From NCBI GenBank assembly GCA_007119095.1, contig SKQI01000190.1, forward strand, positions 1 through 7,501: a DNA stretch of 7,501 nucleotides, given 5' to 3'. Under the pieces are notes generated by a model. It was not told the origin of the DNA and did no database searches. It saw only the letters and a program-made list of their open reading frames with translations. The translations under genes and the position numbers were made by a program. Each line of letters begins with the position of its first letter. The first letter of the stretch is position 1. The DNA is from Wenzhouxiangella sp. GTDB lineage: Bacteria > Pseudomonadota > Gammaproteobacteria > Xanthomonadales > Wenzhouxiangellaceae. Shown in pieces: positions 1 to 6,334 of this stretch.

Positions 1-92
1 CGGAACCCGGAACCCGGAACCCGGAACCCGGAACCCGGAACCCGGAACCCGGAACCCGGAACCCGGAACCCGGAACCCGGAACCCGGAACCC
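1..92. repeat. Perfect 7-bp tandem repeat array (CGGAACC)13
   Basis: Thirteen uninterrupted identical copies of CGGAACC fill 1-91, followed by one further C that starts a broken copy. The array begins at the first base of the window, so its true left end and copy number are unknown. The + strand of the array contains no T. Each junction creates CCC and an internal CCGG. On the minus strand the array reads as GGG tracts separated by TTCC, thirteen tracts in all, which fits the G3-N4 pattern of a potential G-quadruplex. No gene is assigned here: a 7-bp unit shifts frame at each copy, and none of the frames leads into a recognisable protein. The array ends about 10 bp before the -35 box of the mraZ promoter. 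Short heptamer arrays in intergenic DNA are, from memory, common in Xanthomonas-like genomes; that link is inference. Confidence 0.97.
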
Positions 93-102
93 ACCATATT
101 CC

Positions 103-131
103 TTGACACCCCGCACATTCCCCACTATCGT
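103..131 (+). promoter_or_regulatory. Sigma70-type promoter of the mraZ (dcw) operon
   Basis: A perfect -35 hexamer TTGACA lies at 103-108. A 17-bp spacer separates it from TATCGT at 126-131, which matches the TATAAT consensus at four of six positions, including the important first TA and final T. The expected transcription start is near 138, giving a leader of about 53 nt before the mraZ GTG codon. This corresponds in position to the Pmra promoter known upstream of mraZ in other gammaproteobacteria. The strong -35, the ideal spacing and the MraZ boxes directly downstream support the call. The start site itself is inferred. Confidence 0.75.
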
Positions 132-139
132 GCCCATAA

Positions 140-175
140 GTGGTAAATTGTGGGAAATAGTGGAAGCCGGGTGGT
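140..175 (+). promoter_or_regulatory. Probable MraZ operator: four GTGG boxes with about 10-bp period
   Basis: Four direct repeats are visible: GTGGT at 140-144, GTGGG at 150-154, GTGGA at 160-164 and GTGGT at 171-175. The first three are exactly 10 bp apart and the fourth is 11 bp on. The first two intervening spacers are AT-rich (AAATT, AAATA). MraZ proteins are known to bind direct repeats with a TGGG-like core separated by 5-nt spacers upstream of mraZ, so both motif and phasing fit. The array starts at or just after the predicted transcription start and ends one base before the Shine-Dalgarno sequence. MraZ bound here would be expected to block promoter escape or early elongation. Function is inferred from family knowledge. 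Confidence 0.82.
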
Positions 176-176
176 C

Positions 177-181
177 AGGAG
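177..181 (+). promoter_or_regulatory. Ribosome binding site that fixes the mraZ GTG start
   Basis: AGGAG at 177-181 is a strong Shine-Dalgarno match, placed 9 nt before the GTG at 191. There is no ATG at this position, so this site together with protein similarity decides the start. It directly follows the fourth MraZ box. Confidence 0.8.
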
Positions 182-190
182 TAGTAAGCG

Positions 191-643
191 GTGTTTTTCG
201 GTGAGACGGCAATCAATCTGGATGCGAAGGGTCGCATGGCCGTGCCGACACGCTATCGCGAGGATCTTGACGCCGCTTGTGCCAACAAGCTCGTGCTGAC
301 TTATTCCGCTTTTGATTCCGGTTGCCTGTGGCTGTATCCAGAGCCGGAGTGGGAGCGCGTTCGCGAGCAGGTGATGGCGCTTTCCACATTCAATGCCAGC
401 CACCGCAGCTTGCAGCGGCGCCTGGTGGGTTCGGCCACGCAGGTCGAACCGGACGGTAACGGCCGTCTGCTGTTGCCGGTCACGCTCAGGCAGGTGGCCG
501 GGCTGGAAAAGCGCGTGGTCATGATGGGTATGGGCCAGCGCTTTGAGATCTGGAATGAAAACGTACTGAACCAGCGTCGAATCGAGGAAGAGAAAGAGAT
601 CCAGGAACAAGCCTCGACTGAAATGGCGCAACTGGTCCTCTAG
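191..643 (+). CDS. mraZ: Transcriptional regulator MraZ
   Basis: MraZ is a ring-forming DNA-binding protein of the AbrB/SpoVT fold. It binds repeats in its own promoter and in Escherichia coli represses the dcw operon. The 150-residue length is normal for the family. Two tandem swapped-hairpin half-domains are visible. The first carries NLDAKGRMAVPTRYRE (residues 9-24, key motif DAKGR at 11-15). The second carries DGNGRLLLP (88-96), the same D-x-x-G-R signature. The C-terminal tail (about 130-145) is rich in Glu and Gln. The GTG start gives MFFGET, which aligns with the usual MFRG-like N-terminus, and it has a good Shine-Dalgarno at 9-nt spacing. It is first in the operon, directly behind its presumed operator at 140-175, so autorepression is expected. 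Stop codon TAG; rsmH begins 7 nt later. Identification is firm; the regulatory direction in this organism is inferred. Confidence 0.97.
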   Translation: MFFGETAINLDAKGRMAVPTRYREDLDAACANKLVLTYSAFDSGCLWLYPEPEWERVREQVMALSTFNASHRSLQRRLVGSATQVEPDGNGRLLLPVTLRQVAGLEKRVVMMGMGQRFEIWNENVLNQRRIEEEKEIQEQASTEMAQLVL

Positions 644-650
644 GCAGATC

Positions 651-1592
651 ATGGCGACGGGGACTGAACATGTGCCGGTGCTGCTGAAGCCGGCGCTGGA
701 TGGATTGGCTATTGCCGCAGGTGATATCGCAGTTGATGGCACCTACGGTCGTGGCGGTCACAGCACGGCCCTGCTGGAAAGGTTGGGTCCGCATGGCCGC
801 CTGGTGGTGGTGGATCAGGATCCAGAGGCCATCGCCCATGCGCAAGCGCATTTGGGCGAGGACCAACGGGTCACGATCTGGCACGGCAGTTTTGCCGAGC
901 TTGGGCGGATGGCCCGGGAAACCGGTTGCCTGGGTCGGGTTCGGGCGCTGCTGCTTGACCTGGGGGTGTCATCGCCGCAGCTGGACACCCCGGCTCGGGG
1001 TTTCAGCTTTCGGGAAGACGGGCCGCTGGATATGCGGATGGATCCAACAAGGGGCGAATCGGCGGCTTCGTGGCTGGCGCGCGCGACTGAGGCCGATATC
1101 GCCCGGATCATCAAGGAATATGGGGAGGAGAGACATGCGCGCCGGATTGCCAGGAGCATCGTCATGGCCAGAGCGGAAGCGCCGCTGACGCGTACCGCCC
1201 AACTTGCTGCCATCGTTGCCCGGGCCGCGGGACCTGCACCTGCGGACCGTCACCCCGCTACGCGCACATTCCAGGCCATTCGCATTCATGTCAATGACGA
1301 ACTCGGGGCGCTGGATCAGGCCCTGGAGCAGGCTGTTGAGGTGCTCGTGCCCGGCGGGCGCATGGCGGTGATCAGCTTCCACTCGCTGGAAGATCGCCGC
1401 GTCAAACAGTTCATTCGCCGCCAATCCACGCCGCCGCCGGCCAGTCGTCGGCTGCCCGTGCAGCCCGATTTCACGCCCCGGCTCAAGGCCGTGGGTGGCC
1501 TGATCCGACCCACGCCGGAGGAAGAAGCCGGCAATCCCCGCGCGCGCAGCGCCTGCCTGCGTATTGCCGAAAAGCTGGAGGCTGGGGCATGA
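651..1592 (+). CDS. rsmH: 16S rRNA (cytosine(1402)-N(4))-methyltransferase RsmH (MraW)
   Basis: This cytoplasmic S-adenosylmethionine-dependent enzyme methylates N4 of C1402 in the ribosomal P site of 16S rRNA. At 313 residues it has the normal family length. Visible signatures in order are HVPVLL (7-12) at the N-terminus, the SAM-binding loop DGTYGRGGHS (29-38), VDQDPEAI (54-61) for the acidic strand end, and LLDLGVSSPQLD (101-112). These are followed by RGFSFREDGPLDMRMD (116-131), RTFQAIRIHVNDEL (205-218) and GGRMAVISFHSLEDRRVK (235-252). The region between about 135 and 205 is the helical insertion typical of the family. The ATG start has only a weak Shine-Dalgarno (AGG at 642-644) overlapping the mraZ stop, so translation may depend partly on ribosomes finishing mraZ. 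Its last bases overlap the ftsL start (ATGA). Nothing is truncated or missing. Confidence 0.98.
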   Translation: MATGTEHVPVLLKPALDGLAIAAGDIAVDGTYGRGGHSTALLERLGPHGRLVVVDQDPEAIAHAQAHLGEDQRVTIWHGSFAELGRMARETGCLGRVRALLLDLGVSSPQLDTPARGFSFREDGPLDMRMDPTRGESAASWLARATEADIARIIKEYGEERHARRIARSIVMARAEAPLTRTAQLAAIVARAAGPAPADRHPATRTFQAIRIHVNDELGALDQALEQAVEVLVPGGRMAVISFHSLEDRRVKQFIRRQSTPPPASRRLPVQPDFTPRLKAVGGLIRPTPEEEAGNPRARSACLRIAEKLEAGA

Positions 1593-1855
1593 TCCGCTGG
1601 CTGCTGTTTACCCTGCTGCTGGGATCTTTGCTGGCCTCCGCCATTGGCGTGGTGATGCTGAGGCACGAGTCGCGCCAGCTGTTTTCGACTCTGCAGCGTG
1701 CCCAGGCCGAGCGTGATCAGGCCCAGGTTGAATGGAGCCGGCTGCAGCTTGAGCAGGCCTGGCTGGCCGAAGCCGGTCGCATCGAGCGCGAAGCACGCGA
1801 GCAGCTTGGCATGGACCGCCCGCCGCGGGTGGGTATTCTGGTGGAGGGGCCATGA
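1589..1855 (+). CDS. ftsL: Cell division protein FtsL
   Basis: FtsL is a small bitopic inner-membrane protein that forms a complex with FtsB and FtsQ and helps activate FtsWI during septation. The 88-residue product begins with a hydrophobic segment at about 4-24 (WLLFTLLLGSLLASAIGVVM). A charged, heptad-like stretch rich in Leu, Gln, Glu and Arg follows at about 27-62 and fits the periplasmic coiled coil that pairs with FtsB. The tail contains EAREQLGM (68-75), typical of the end of FtsL/DivIC-like proteins. The cytoplasmic N-terminus is only about three residues, much shorter than that of E. coli FtsL. The start codon overlaps the rsmH stop (ATGA), with GGAG at 1577-1580 at 8-nt spacing. 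Primary sequence in this family is poorly conserved, so the name rests on topology plus its place between rsmH and ftsI. Confidence 0.93.
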   Translation: MIRWLLFTLLLGSLLASAIGVVMLRHESRQLFSTLQRAQAERDQAQVEWSRLQLEQAWLAEAGRIEREAREQLGMDRPPRVGILVEGP

Positions 1856-3549
1856 AAGCCAACCCCGCCCCGGAACGCGGTTTGATTCGGCTTTGGGTCA
1901 CGGCCGGGCTGATGCTGCTGGCCGGGCTGGCCGTGCTGGGTCAGGCAATCAAGCTCCAGGTCATGGAAACGGAGTTCCTGCAGGGGCAGGGCGAGGCGCG
2001 TTTCCTGCGCCAGGTTGCCATTCCGACCGTGCGCGGCAATATTGTTGATCGCAACGGCGAGCCGCTGGCTGTTTCGACGCCGGTTGACTCGGTGTGGGCC
2101 CATCCCGGTGAACTGCTGCAGGCGGCTGACCGAATTCCGATGCTGGCCGTGGCGCTTGATACCTCCGCCGAGGAACTGGAGCGCCGCCTGACCCAGCGTG
2201 CCGGGCGCGAGTTTGTCTGGCTGCAGCGTCGCATCCACCCGGAGACCGCCGACCGCATTCGCGACATGGAAATCCCAGGTGTTTTCATGCGCCGTGAGTA
2301 TCGCCGTTTCTACCCCACCGGCGAAGTCAGCGCCCAGCTGCTGGGGTTTACCAACATTGATGACATCGGCCAGGAAGGTCTGGAGCTGACCTACAACAGC
2401 TGGTTGCAAGGTGAACCCGGCGCCAAGCGGGTGATCAAGGATCGGCTGGGGCGTACCGTGCAGAACGTCGAAATGGTGCGTGAGGCACGAGCCGGTCGCA
2501 ATCTGGAACTGACGATTGATCGGCGTCTGCAATACCTGGCTTTTCGAGAGCTCAAGGCGGGCGTGGTCGAGTTCGGCGCGCGCTCGGGCTCGGTGGTGAT
2601 CATGGATATCCCCACCGGCGAAGTGCTGGCCATGGTCAACTTCCCCTCCTATAACCCCAATGCGCCGAGCCGAATCGCCGCCGAAGGGCTGCGCAATCGC
2701 GCCCTGACCGATGTGATCGAGCCGGGGTCGGTGATCAAGCCATTCGCGCTGGCCGCGGCCATGGAGTCCGGCCTGGTCGAGAACACGATGCTGATCAATA
2801 CCGCGCCCGGTTACCGGGTCGTGGCCGGTCACACCATTCGCGATATTCGCAACTTCGGTGAGCTCAGCGTCACCGAGATGCTGGCCCGTTCCTCCAATGT
2901 CGGCATGGTCGATCTGGTCATGAACATGGATGCGCGTCATCTGTGGAGCCTGTATTCCCGGTTCGGCTTTGGCAGTGTGACCGGCTCCGGCTTCCCTGGT
3001 GAGTCGGCCGGCGTGCTGCGTGACTACGAGCGCTGGCGCCGGCTGGAACAGGCCACCCTGGCCTACGGCTACGGCCTGTCGGTGACGCCGATGCAGCTGG
3101 TCCGCGCCATGGCCGCCATTGCCGATGAAGGCCGCCTGCGCCAGCCGGTGTTCGTCAAGGGCAGCGACAGTCCGCCGCAGTCGGTGCTGGATCCGAGCGT
3201 CGCCCAGGAGCTGGTCGCGATGCTGGAAGCAGCTACCGTCGGCGTCGGCACCGGGACCCGCGCCCAGGTGGCGGGCTACCGGGTGGCCGGCAAGACAGGA
3301 ACCACTCGCAAGGTTACTGCCGGCGGCTACAGCGATCGTTACGTTGCATCGTTCGCCGGCTTTGCGCCCGTATCACGCCCTCAGCTGGCGGCCGTGGTTG
3401 TGGTCAACGACCCCTCCGGCGATGCCTACTACGGCGGCCAGGTTGCCGCCCCGATTTTTGGCCGGGTGATGGAAGCGGCGCTGCGCCTGCTGGCCGTGCC
3501 GCCTGACCAGTTCGACACCTTGATTACCCGGGTCGAGGTGCCGTTATGA
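1852..3549 (+). CDS. ftsI: Peptidoglycan D,D-transpeptidase FtsI (PBP3)
   Basis: FtsI is the division-specific class B penicillin-binding protein that cross-links septal peptidoglycan as partner of FtsW. The 565-residue product has a short cytoplasmic tail, one membrane anchor at about 12-32, and the non-catalytic pedestal domain. The pedestal shows RGNIVDRNGEPLAVS (61-75) and RRFYPTGEVSAQLLGF (151-166). The transpeptidase domain starts near 215. All three active-site motifs are intact: SVIK (Ser293 nucleophile, Lys296), SSN (347-349) and KTG (481-483, followed by TT). The protein ends soon after the catalytic fold, slightly shorter than the 588-residue E. coli protein. The ATG overlaps the ftsL stop (ATGA) and has GGAGG at 1843-1847 with a rather short 4-nt spacing. 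Its 3' end overlaps murE by four bases. It is a target of beta-lactams in relatives. Confidence 0.98.
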   Translation: MKANPAPERGLIRLWVTAGLMLLAGLAVLGQAIKLQVMETEFLQGQGEARFLRQVAIPTVRGNIVDRNGEPLAVSTPVDSVWAHPGELLQAADRIPMLAVALDTSAEELERRLTQRAGREFVWLQRRIHPETADRIRDMEIPGVFMRREYRRFYPTGEVSAQLLGFTNIDDIGQEGLELTYNSWLQGEPGAKRVIKDRLGRTVQNVEMVREARAGRNLELTIDRRLQYLAFRELKAGVVEFGARSGSVVIMDIPTGEVLAMVNFPSYNPNAPSRIAAEGLRNRALTDVIEPGSVIKPFALAAAMESGLVENTMLINTAPGYRVVAGHTIRDIRNFGELSVTEMLARSSNVGMVDLVMNMDARHLWSLYSRFGFGSVTGSGFPGESAGVLRDYERWRRLEQATLAYGYGLSVTPMQLVRAMAAIADEGRLRQPVFVKGSDSPPQSVLDPSVAQELVAMLEAATVGVGTGTRAQVAGYRVAGKTGTTRKVTAGGYSDRYVASFAGFAPVSRPQLAAVVVVNDPSGDAYYGGQVAAPIFGRVMEAALRLLAVPPDQFDTLITRVEVPL

Positions 3550-5003
3550 ACGAGCACAAACGGCGCACCCGTCTGGCTGACCTGCTGCACGGTCTGGCTG
3601 ATACCAGTAAACATGCCGATCTGGCCGTCCGTGGCATGGCCATGGATAGCCGCTGCCTGCGCTCTGGCGATCTGTTCGTCGCCCTGGTTGGTGCCAGCGG
3701 CCATGGCCTGGATCACCTGGAGGCTGCCCGTGCTGCCGGTGCGGTTGCCATCCTGTGCGAGCCGGATGATCTGGCCGGACTGCCCGCTGACCTGCCGGCC
3801 ATCGGTGTGCCCGGGCTGCGGGCGCGGCTGCCGGAACTGGCTCGCCGACTGTGGGGCGATCCCGCCGGGATGGACCTGGTCGCCGTCACCGGCACCAATG
3901 GCAAGACTTCGCTGGCCTGGCTGCTGGCCCAGGCCCTGGACGGGGCCATGATCGGCACGCTGGGCGTTGGTCGCCCGGGTGAACAGGTAGGCACTGGTCT
4001 GACCACGCCGGATGTGCTCAGCGTCTACCGCGCGCTGGCCGAACTGCGCGAGGCCGGGATTGAAACCGCGATTATCGAGGCCTCGTCGCATGCGCTGGAT
4101 CAGGGGCGGCTGGCGGGGCTGAGTTTCAGCACCACGATTTTCACCAGCCTGGGTCATGACCATCTTGACTACCACGGCGATCTGGAACGCTATGCCGAGG
4201 CCAAGGCGCGACTGTTTACGGAATATGCCAGCCGGCGCCAGCTGATCAATCGCGATGACGCCTTTGGTGCCCGCCTGGTTCAGCGCTTGTCGGCATCGCC
4301 GGGCCTGCTGACCTACGGCTGCAGCAGCGAGTCGGGGCTGGATGTGCGCGGCCGTCTGTTGGCCAGCGAGCGCAGCGGCCTGGATGGCGAGATTCTGCTG
4401 CCGCAAGGTTCGATCAAAGTCCGCTCGCGTCTGATTGGCCGGATCAATTTCATGAATCTGCTGGTGGTGGCGGCCGAGCTCGATGCGCGCGCCGTCGCCT
4501 TCGAGGACATTCAGCGTCGTATCGAAACGCTGCAGCCCGTGCCGGGTCGGATGCAGGCCCTGGCGCAGGGGCGGGCGGTCATCGACTATGCCCATACCCC
4601 CGACGCCCTGGAAAACGTGCTTGCAAGCCTGCGCGAGCTCACGCCCGGTGAGCTGTGGTGCGTGTTCGGCTGCGGCGGTGATCGCGACCGCGCCAAGCGC
4701 CCGCGAATGGGCCGTATTGCCGAATCACTGGCCGATCGCGTGGTGTTGACCGATGACAACCCGCGCAACGAGAGCGCGCTGGCCATCATTCGCGAAATCC
4801 AGTCCGGTATGCGCCATCCCGATCGCTGCCAGGTGGTGCCCGACCGCGCCGAGGCCATCGCCCGGGCGCTGCGCTTGGCGGCGGATGAGGACGTGGTGCT
4901 GATTGCCGGCAAGGGACATGAAACCGAGCAGGTGATCGCAGACAAACGCCTGCCTTTCTCCGACGAACAGGTTGCCCGAGCAGCCCTGGGAGAGGCGGCA
5001 TGA
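3546..5003 (+). CDS. murE: UDP-MurNAc-L-Ala-D-Glu:meso-2,6-diaminopimelate ligase MurE
   Basis: This cytoplasmic Mur ligase adds meso-diaminopimelate to UDP-MurNAc-L-Ala-D-Glu using ATP. At 485 residues it is close to the usual length of about 490. The N-terminal UDP-binding domain contains RGMAMDSR (29-36) and GDLFVAL (41-47). The central ATPase domain has the P-loop TGTNGKT (115-121), IEASSHAL (177-184) and YAEAKARLF (216-224), whose Lys220 is the expected carbamylated lysine. The C-terminal domain has DYAHTPDALENVL (347-359), GCGGDRDRAKRPRMG (375-389), DNPRNE (404-409) and GKGHET (455-460). The DNPR signature predicts meso-DAP rather than L-lysine as substrate, consistent with a Gram-negative wall. 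The start overlaps the ftsI stop (ATGA), with GAGGTG at 3535-3540 and 5-nt spacing. The stop overlaps murF. Confidence 0.98.
   Translation: MNEHKRRTRLADLLHGLADTSKHADLAVRGMAMDSRCLRSGDLFVALVGASGHGLDHLEAARAAGAVAILCEPDDLAGLPADLPAIGVPGLRARLPELARRLWGDPAGMDLVAVTGTNGKTSLAWLLAQALDGAMIGTLGVGRPGEQVGTGLTTPDVLSVYRALAELREAGIETAIIEASSHALDQGRLAGLSFSTTIFTSLGHDHLDYHGDLERYAEAKARLFTEYASRRQLINRDDAFGARLVQRLSASPGLLTYGCSSESGLDVRGRLLASERSGLDGEILLPQGSIKVRSRLIGRINFMNLLVVAAELDARAVAFEDIQRRIETLQPVPGRMQALAQGRAVIDYAHTPDALENVLASLRELTPGELWCVFGCGGDRDRAKRPRMGRIAESLADRVVLTDDNPRNESALAIIREIQSGMRHPDRCQVVPDRAEAIARALRLAADEDVVLIAGKGHETEQVIADKRLPFSDEQVARAALGEAA
4988..4995 (+). promoter_or_regulatory. Ribosome binding site of murF, upstream of two adjacent ATG codons
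   Basis: GGGAGAGG lies inside the end of murE. Two consecutive in-frame ATG codons follow, at 5000 and 5003. Measured from the AGAGG end at 4995, the gaps are 4 nt and 7 nt. The second ATG therefore has the more typical spacing, although the first forms the ATGA overlap seen at the other junctions. Confidence 0.6.
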
Positions 5004-6334
5004 TGCCCGTTGACCTGACGGTCATTGCCGACTGGACCGGCGGTCGCCTGCAAGGTGATTCGGTGTCCGTTAGCGGGATGATTCATGACAGCCGCCTGGT
5101 CCAGCCGGGCATGCTGTTTGTCGCCCTGACCGGCGAGCGGGTCGATGGCCATGACTACCTTGATGCCGCCGCCGAGCGCGGCGCGACCGCAGCCCTGGTG
5201 ACCAGGGCAGTGGATCATGCCTTGCCGCAGGTGATCGTTGAAGATGCCGTCCTGGCCATGGGCCGCATTGCCGCCGGCCTGCGTCGCCGGCTCGATGTCA
5301 CCGTGGTCGGCATTACTGGTAGCAATGGCAAGACCACGGTCAAGGAAATGATTACCGCCATCCTTGGCAGCACGGCACCGACGCTGGCCACGGCCGGCAA
5401 TTACAACAATGAAATCGGCCTGCCGCTGACCCTGGCCCGGTTGACCCCGGAGCATCGCTTCGCCGTGCTCGAGATGGGCGCCGGCAAGCCCGGCGATATT
5501 GCCTACCTGGCCGAGCTGGCCGCTCCGGATGTGGCGGTGGTCACCAATGCCGGCCCGGCTCACCTGGAGCGCCTGGGCTCGGTCGAAGGCGTGGCGCGGG
5601 TCAAGGGCGCCTTGTTCGAAGCCCTGAAAGCCGATGGGGTGGCCGTGATCAATGCTGACGATGCCTACGCCGGGCTGTGGGAAGGCATGGCCGGTCACTG
5701 TCGTCGATTGCGCTTTGGATTGAATGAGGGCGCCGATATTCGCGGTCAGGCAGTCAACGGTAGCGTGCGCATCGATACCCCGGCCGGTTCGATCGAGACC
5801 GCGCTGGCCCTGCCGGGCCAACACAATCTGATGAATGCGCTGGCGGCTACGGCCGTGGCCGTAGCCCTGGATATTCCACTGGCGCGGATCGGCCAGGCCC
5901 TGGCCGGTCTGCGCAGCCTGCCCGGCAGGCTGCACCTGCATCAGCACGCCAGCGGCTGGCGCCTGATTGATGACACCTACAACGCCAACCCGGCCTCGCT
6001 GTATGCCGGCCTGCAGGTGCTGACCGGGCTTGAGGGCGAGCCCTGGCTGGTGCTGGGCGACATGGCCGAGCTGGGCCCGGATAGCGCCAAGCTGCACCGA
6101 GAAATGGGTCTAAACGCGGCTGACCTGGGCGTCAAACGCCTGTTTGCCGTCGGCCCGGCCAGCGCTGCCAGCGTGGCTTCCTTCGGCCCGGGCGCGCAAC
6201 ACTTCGAAACACACGCTGCCTTGCAGGCCGCCTTGAAAGCGGCCATGCACGGGCGGGTCAATTGCCTGGTCAAGGGTTCGCGCTCGATGGCCATGGAGCG
6301 GGTCGTCAACGCATTGCTGGGGGAGAGTAGCTGA
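5000..6334 (+). CDS. murF: UDP-MurNAc-tripeptide:D-alanyl-D-alanine ligase MurF
   Basis: MurF completes the cytoplasmic muropeptide by joining D-Ala-D-Ala to UDP-MurNAc-tripeptide with ATP, giving the pentapeptide used by MraY. The 444-residue length is close to that of E. coli MurF (452). Visible motifs are HDSRLVQPGMLFVAL (29-43) in the N-terminal substrate domain and the P-loop TGSNGKTT (106-113). They continue with AGNYNNEIGLPLT (132-144), LEMGA (157-161), NAGPAHLERLGS (183-194), DDTYNANP (324-331), LGDMAELG (352-359) and VKGSRSMAMERVV (424-436). The NYNNEIG and DDTYNANP motifs separate it from the related MurC, MurD and MurE ligases. It overlaps the murE stop. Position 5000 is used as the start, but translation from 5003 would remove only one Met and has better Shine-Dalgarno spacing. 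The TGA stop overlaps the mraY ATG by one base (TGATG). Confidence 0.98.
   Translation: MMPVDLTVIADWTGGRLQGDSVSVSGMIHDSRLVQPGMLFVALTGERVDGHDYLDAAAERGATAALVTRAVDHALPQVIVEDAVLAMGRIAAGLRRRLDVTVVGITGSNGKTTVKEMITAILGSTAPTLATAGNYNNEIGLPLTLARLTPEHRFAVLEMGAGKPGDIAYLAELAAPDVAVVTNAGPAHLERLGSVEGVARVKGALFEALKADGVAVINADDAYAGLWEGMAGHCRRLRFGLNEGADIRGQAVNGSVRIDTPAGSIETALALPGQHNLMNALAATAVAVALDIPLARIGQALAGLRSLPGRLHLHQHASGWRLIDDTYNANPASLYAGLQVLTGLEGEPWLVLGDMAELGPDSAKLHREMGLNAADLGVKRLFAVGPASAASVASFGPGAQHFETHAALQAALKAAMHGRVNCLVKGSRSMAMERVVNALLGESS

Noticed and set aside
1..92. CRISPR array or coding repeat
   Set aside because: There are no spacers between the units, so it is not CRISPR. It is stop-free on the + strand in all frames, but only because the 7-bp unit contains no T; the frames lead into stops or into the promoter without any recognisable protein.
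123..140. Alternative -10 boxes CACTAT (123-128) or CATAAG (135-140)
   Set aside because: CACTAT would give a 14-bp spacer and CATAAG a 26-bp spacer from TTGACA. TATCGT at 126-131 gives 17 bp and is preferred.
125..742. 205-codon minus-strand open frame crossing the mraZ leader
   Set aside because: It covers the promoter and operator region and runs antisense to mraZ and the start of rsmH. It has no recognisable domain, and well-supported genes occupy the other strand.
1717..2940. 407-codon open frame on the minus strand
   Set aside because: It is antisense to ftsL and ftsI, His/Gln/Gly-rich and without motifs. Codon bias of the real genes explains the lack of stops.
3429..4595. 388-codon open frame on the minus strand
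   Set aside because: It is antisense to the end of ftsI and most of murE, with the same shadow composition and no domain signature.
4586..6097. 503-codon open frame on the minus strand
   Set aside because: It lies antisense to the end of murE and most of murF, both with intact family motifs. Its translation is a Gln/His/Gly/Arg-rich mixture with no recognisable domain, as expected for a shadow frame in GC-rich coding DNA.
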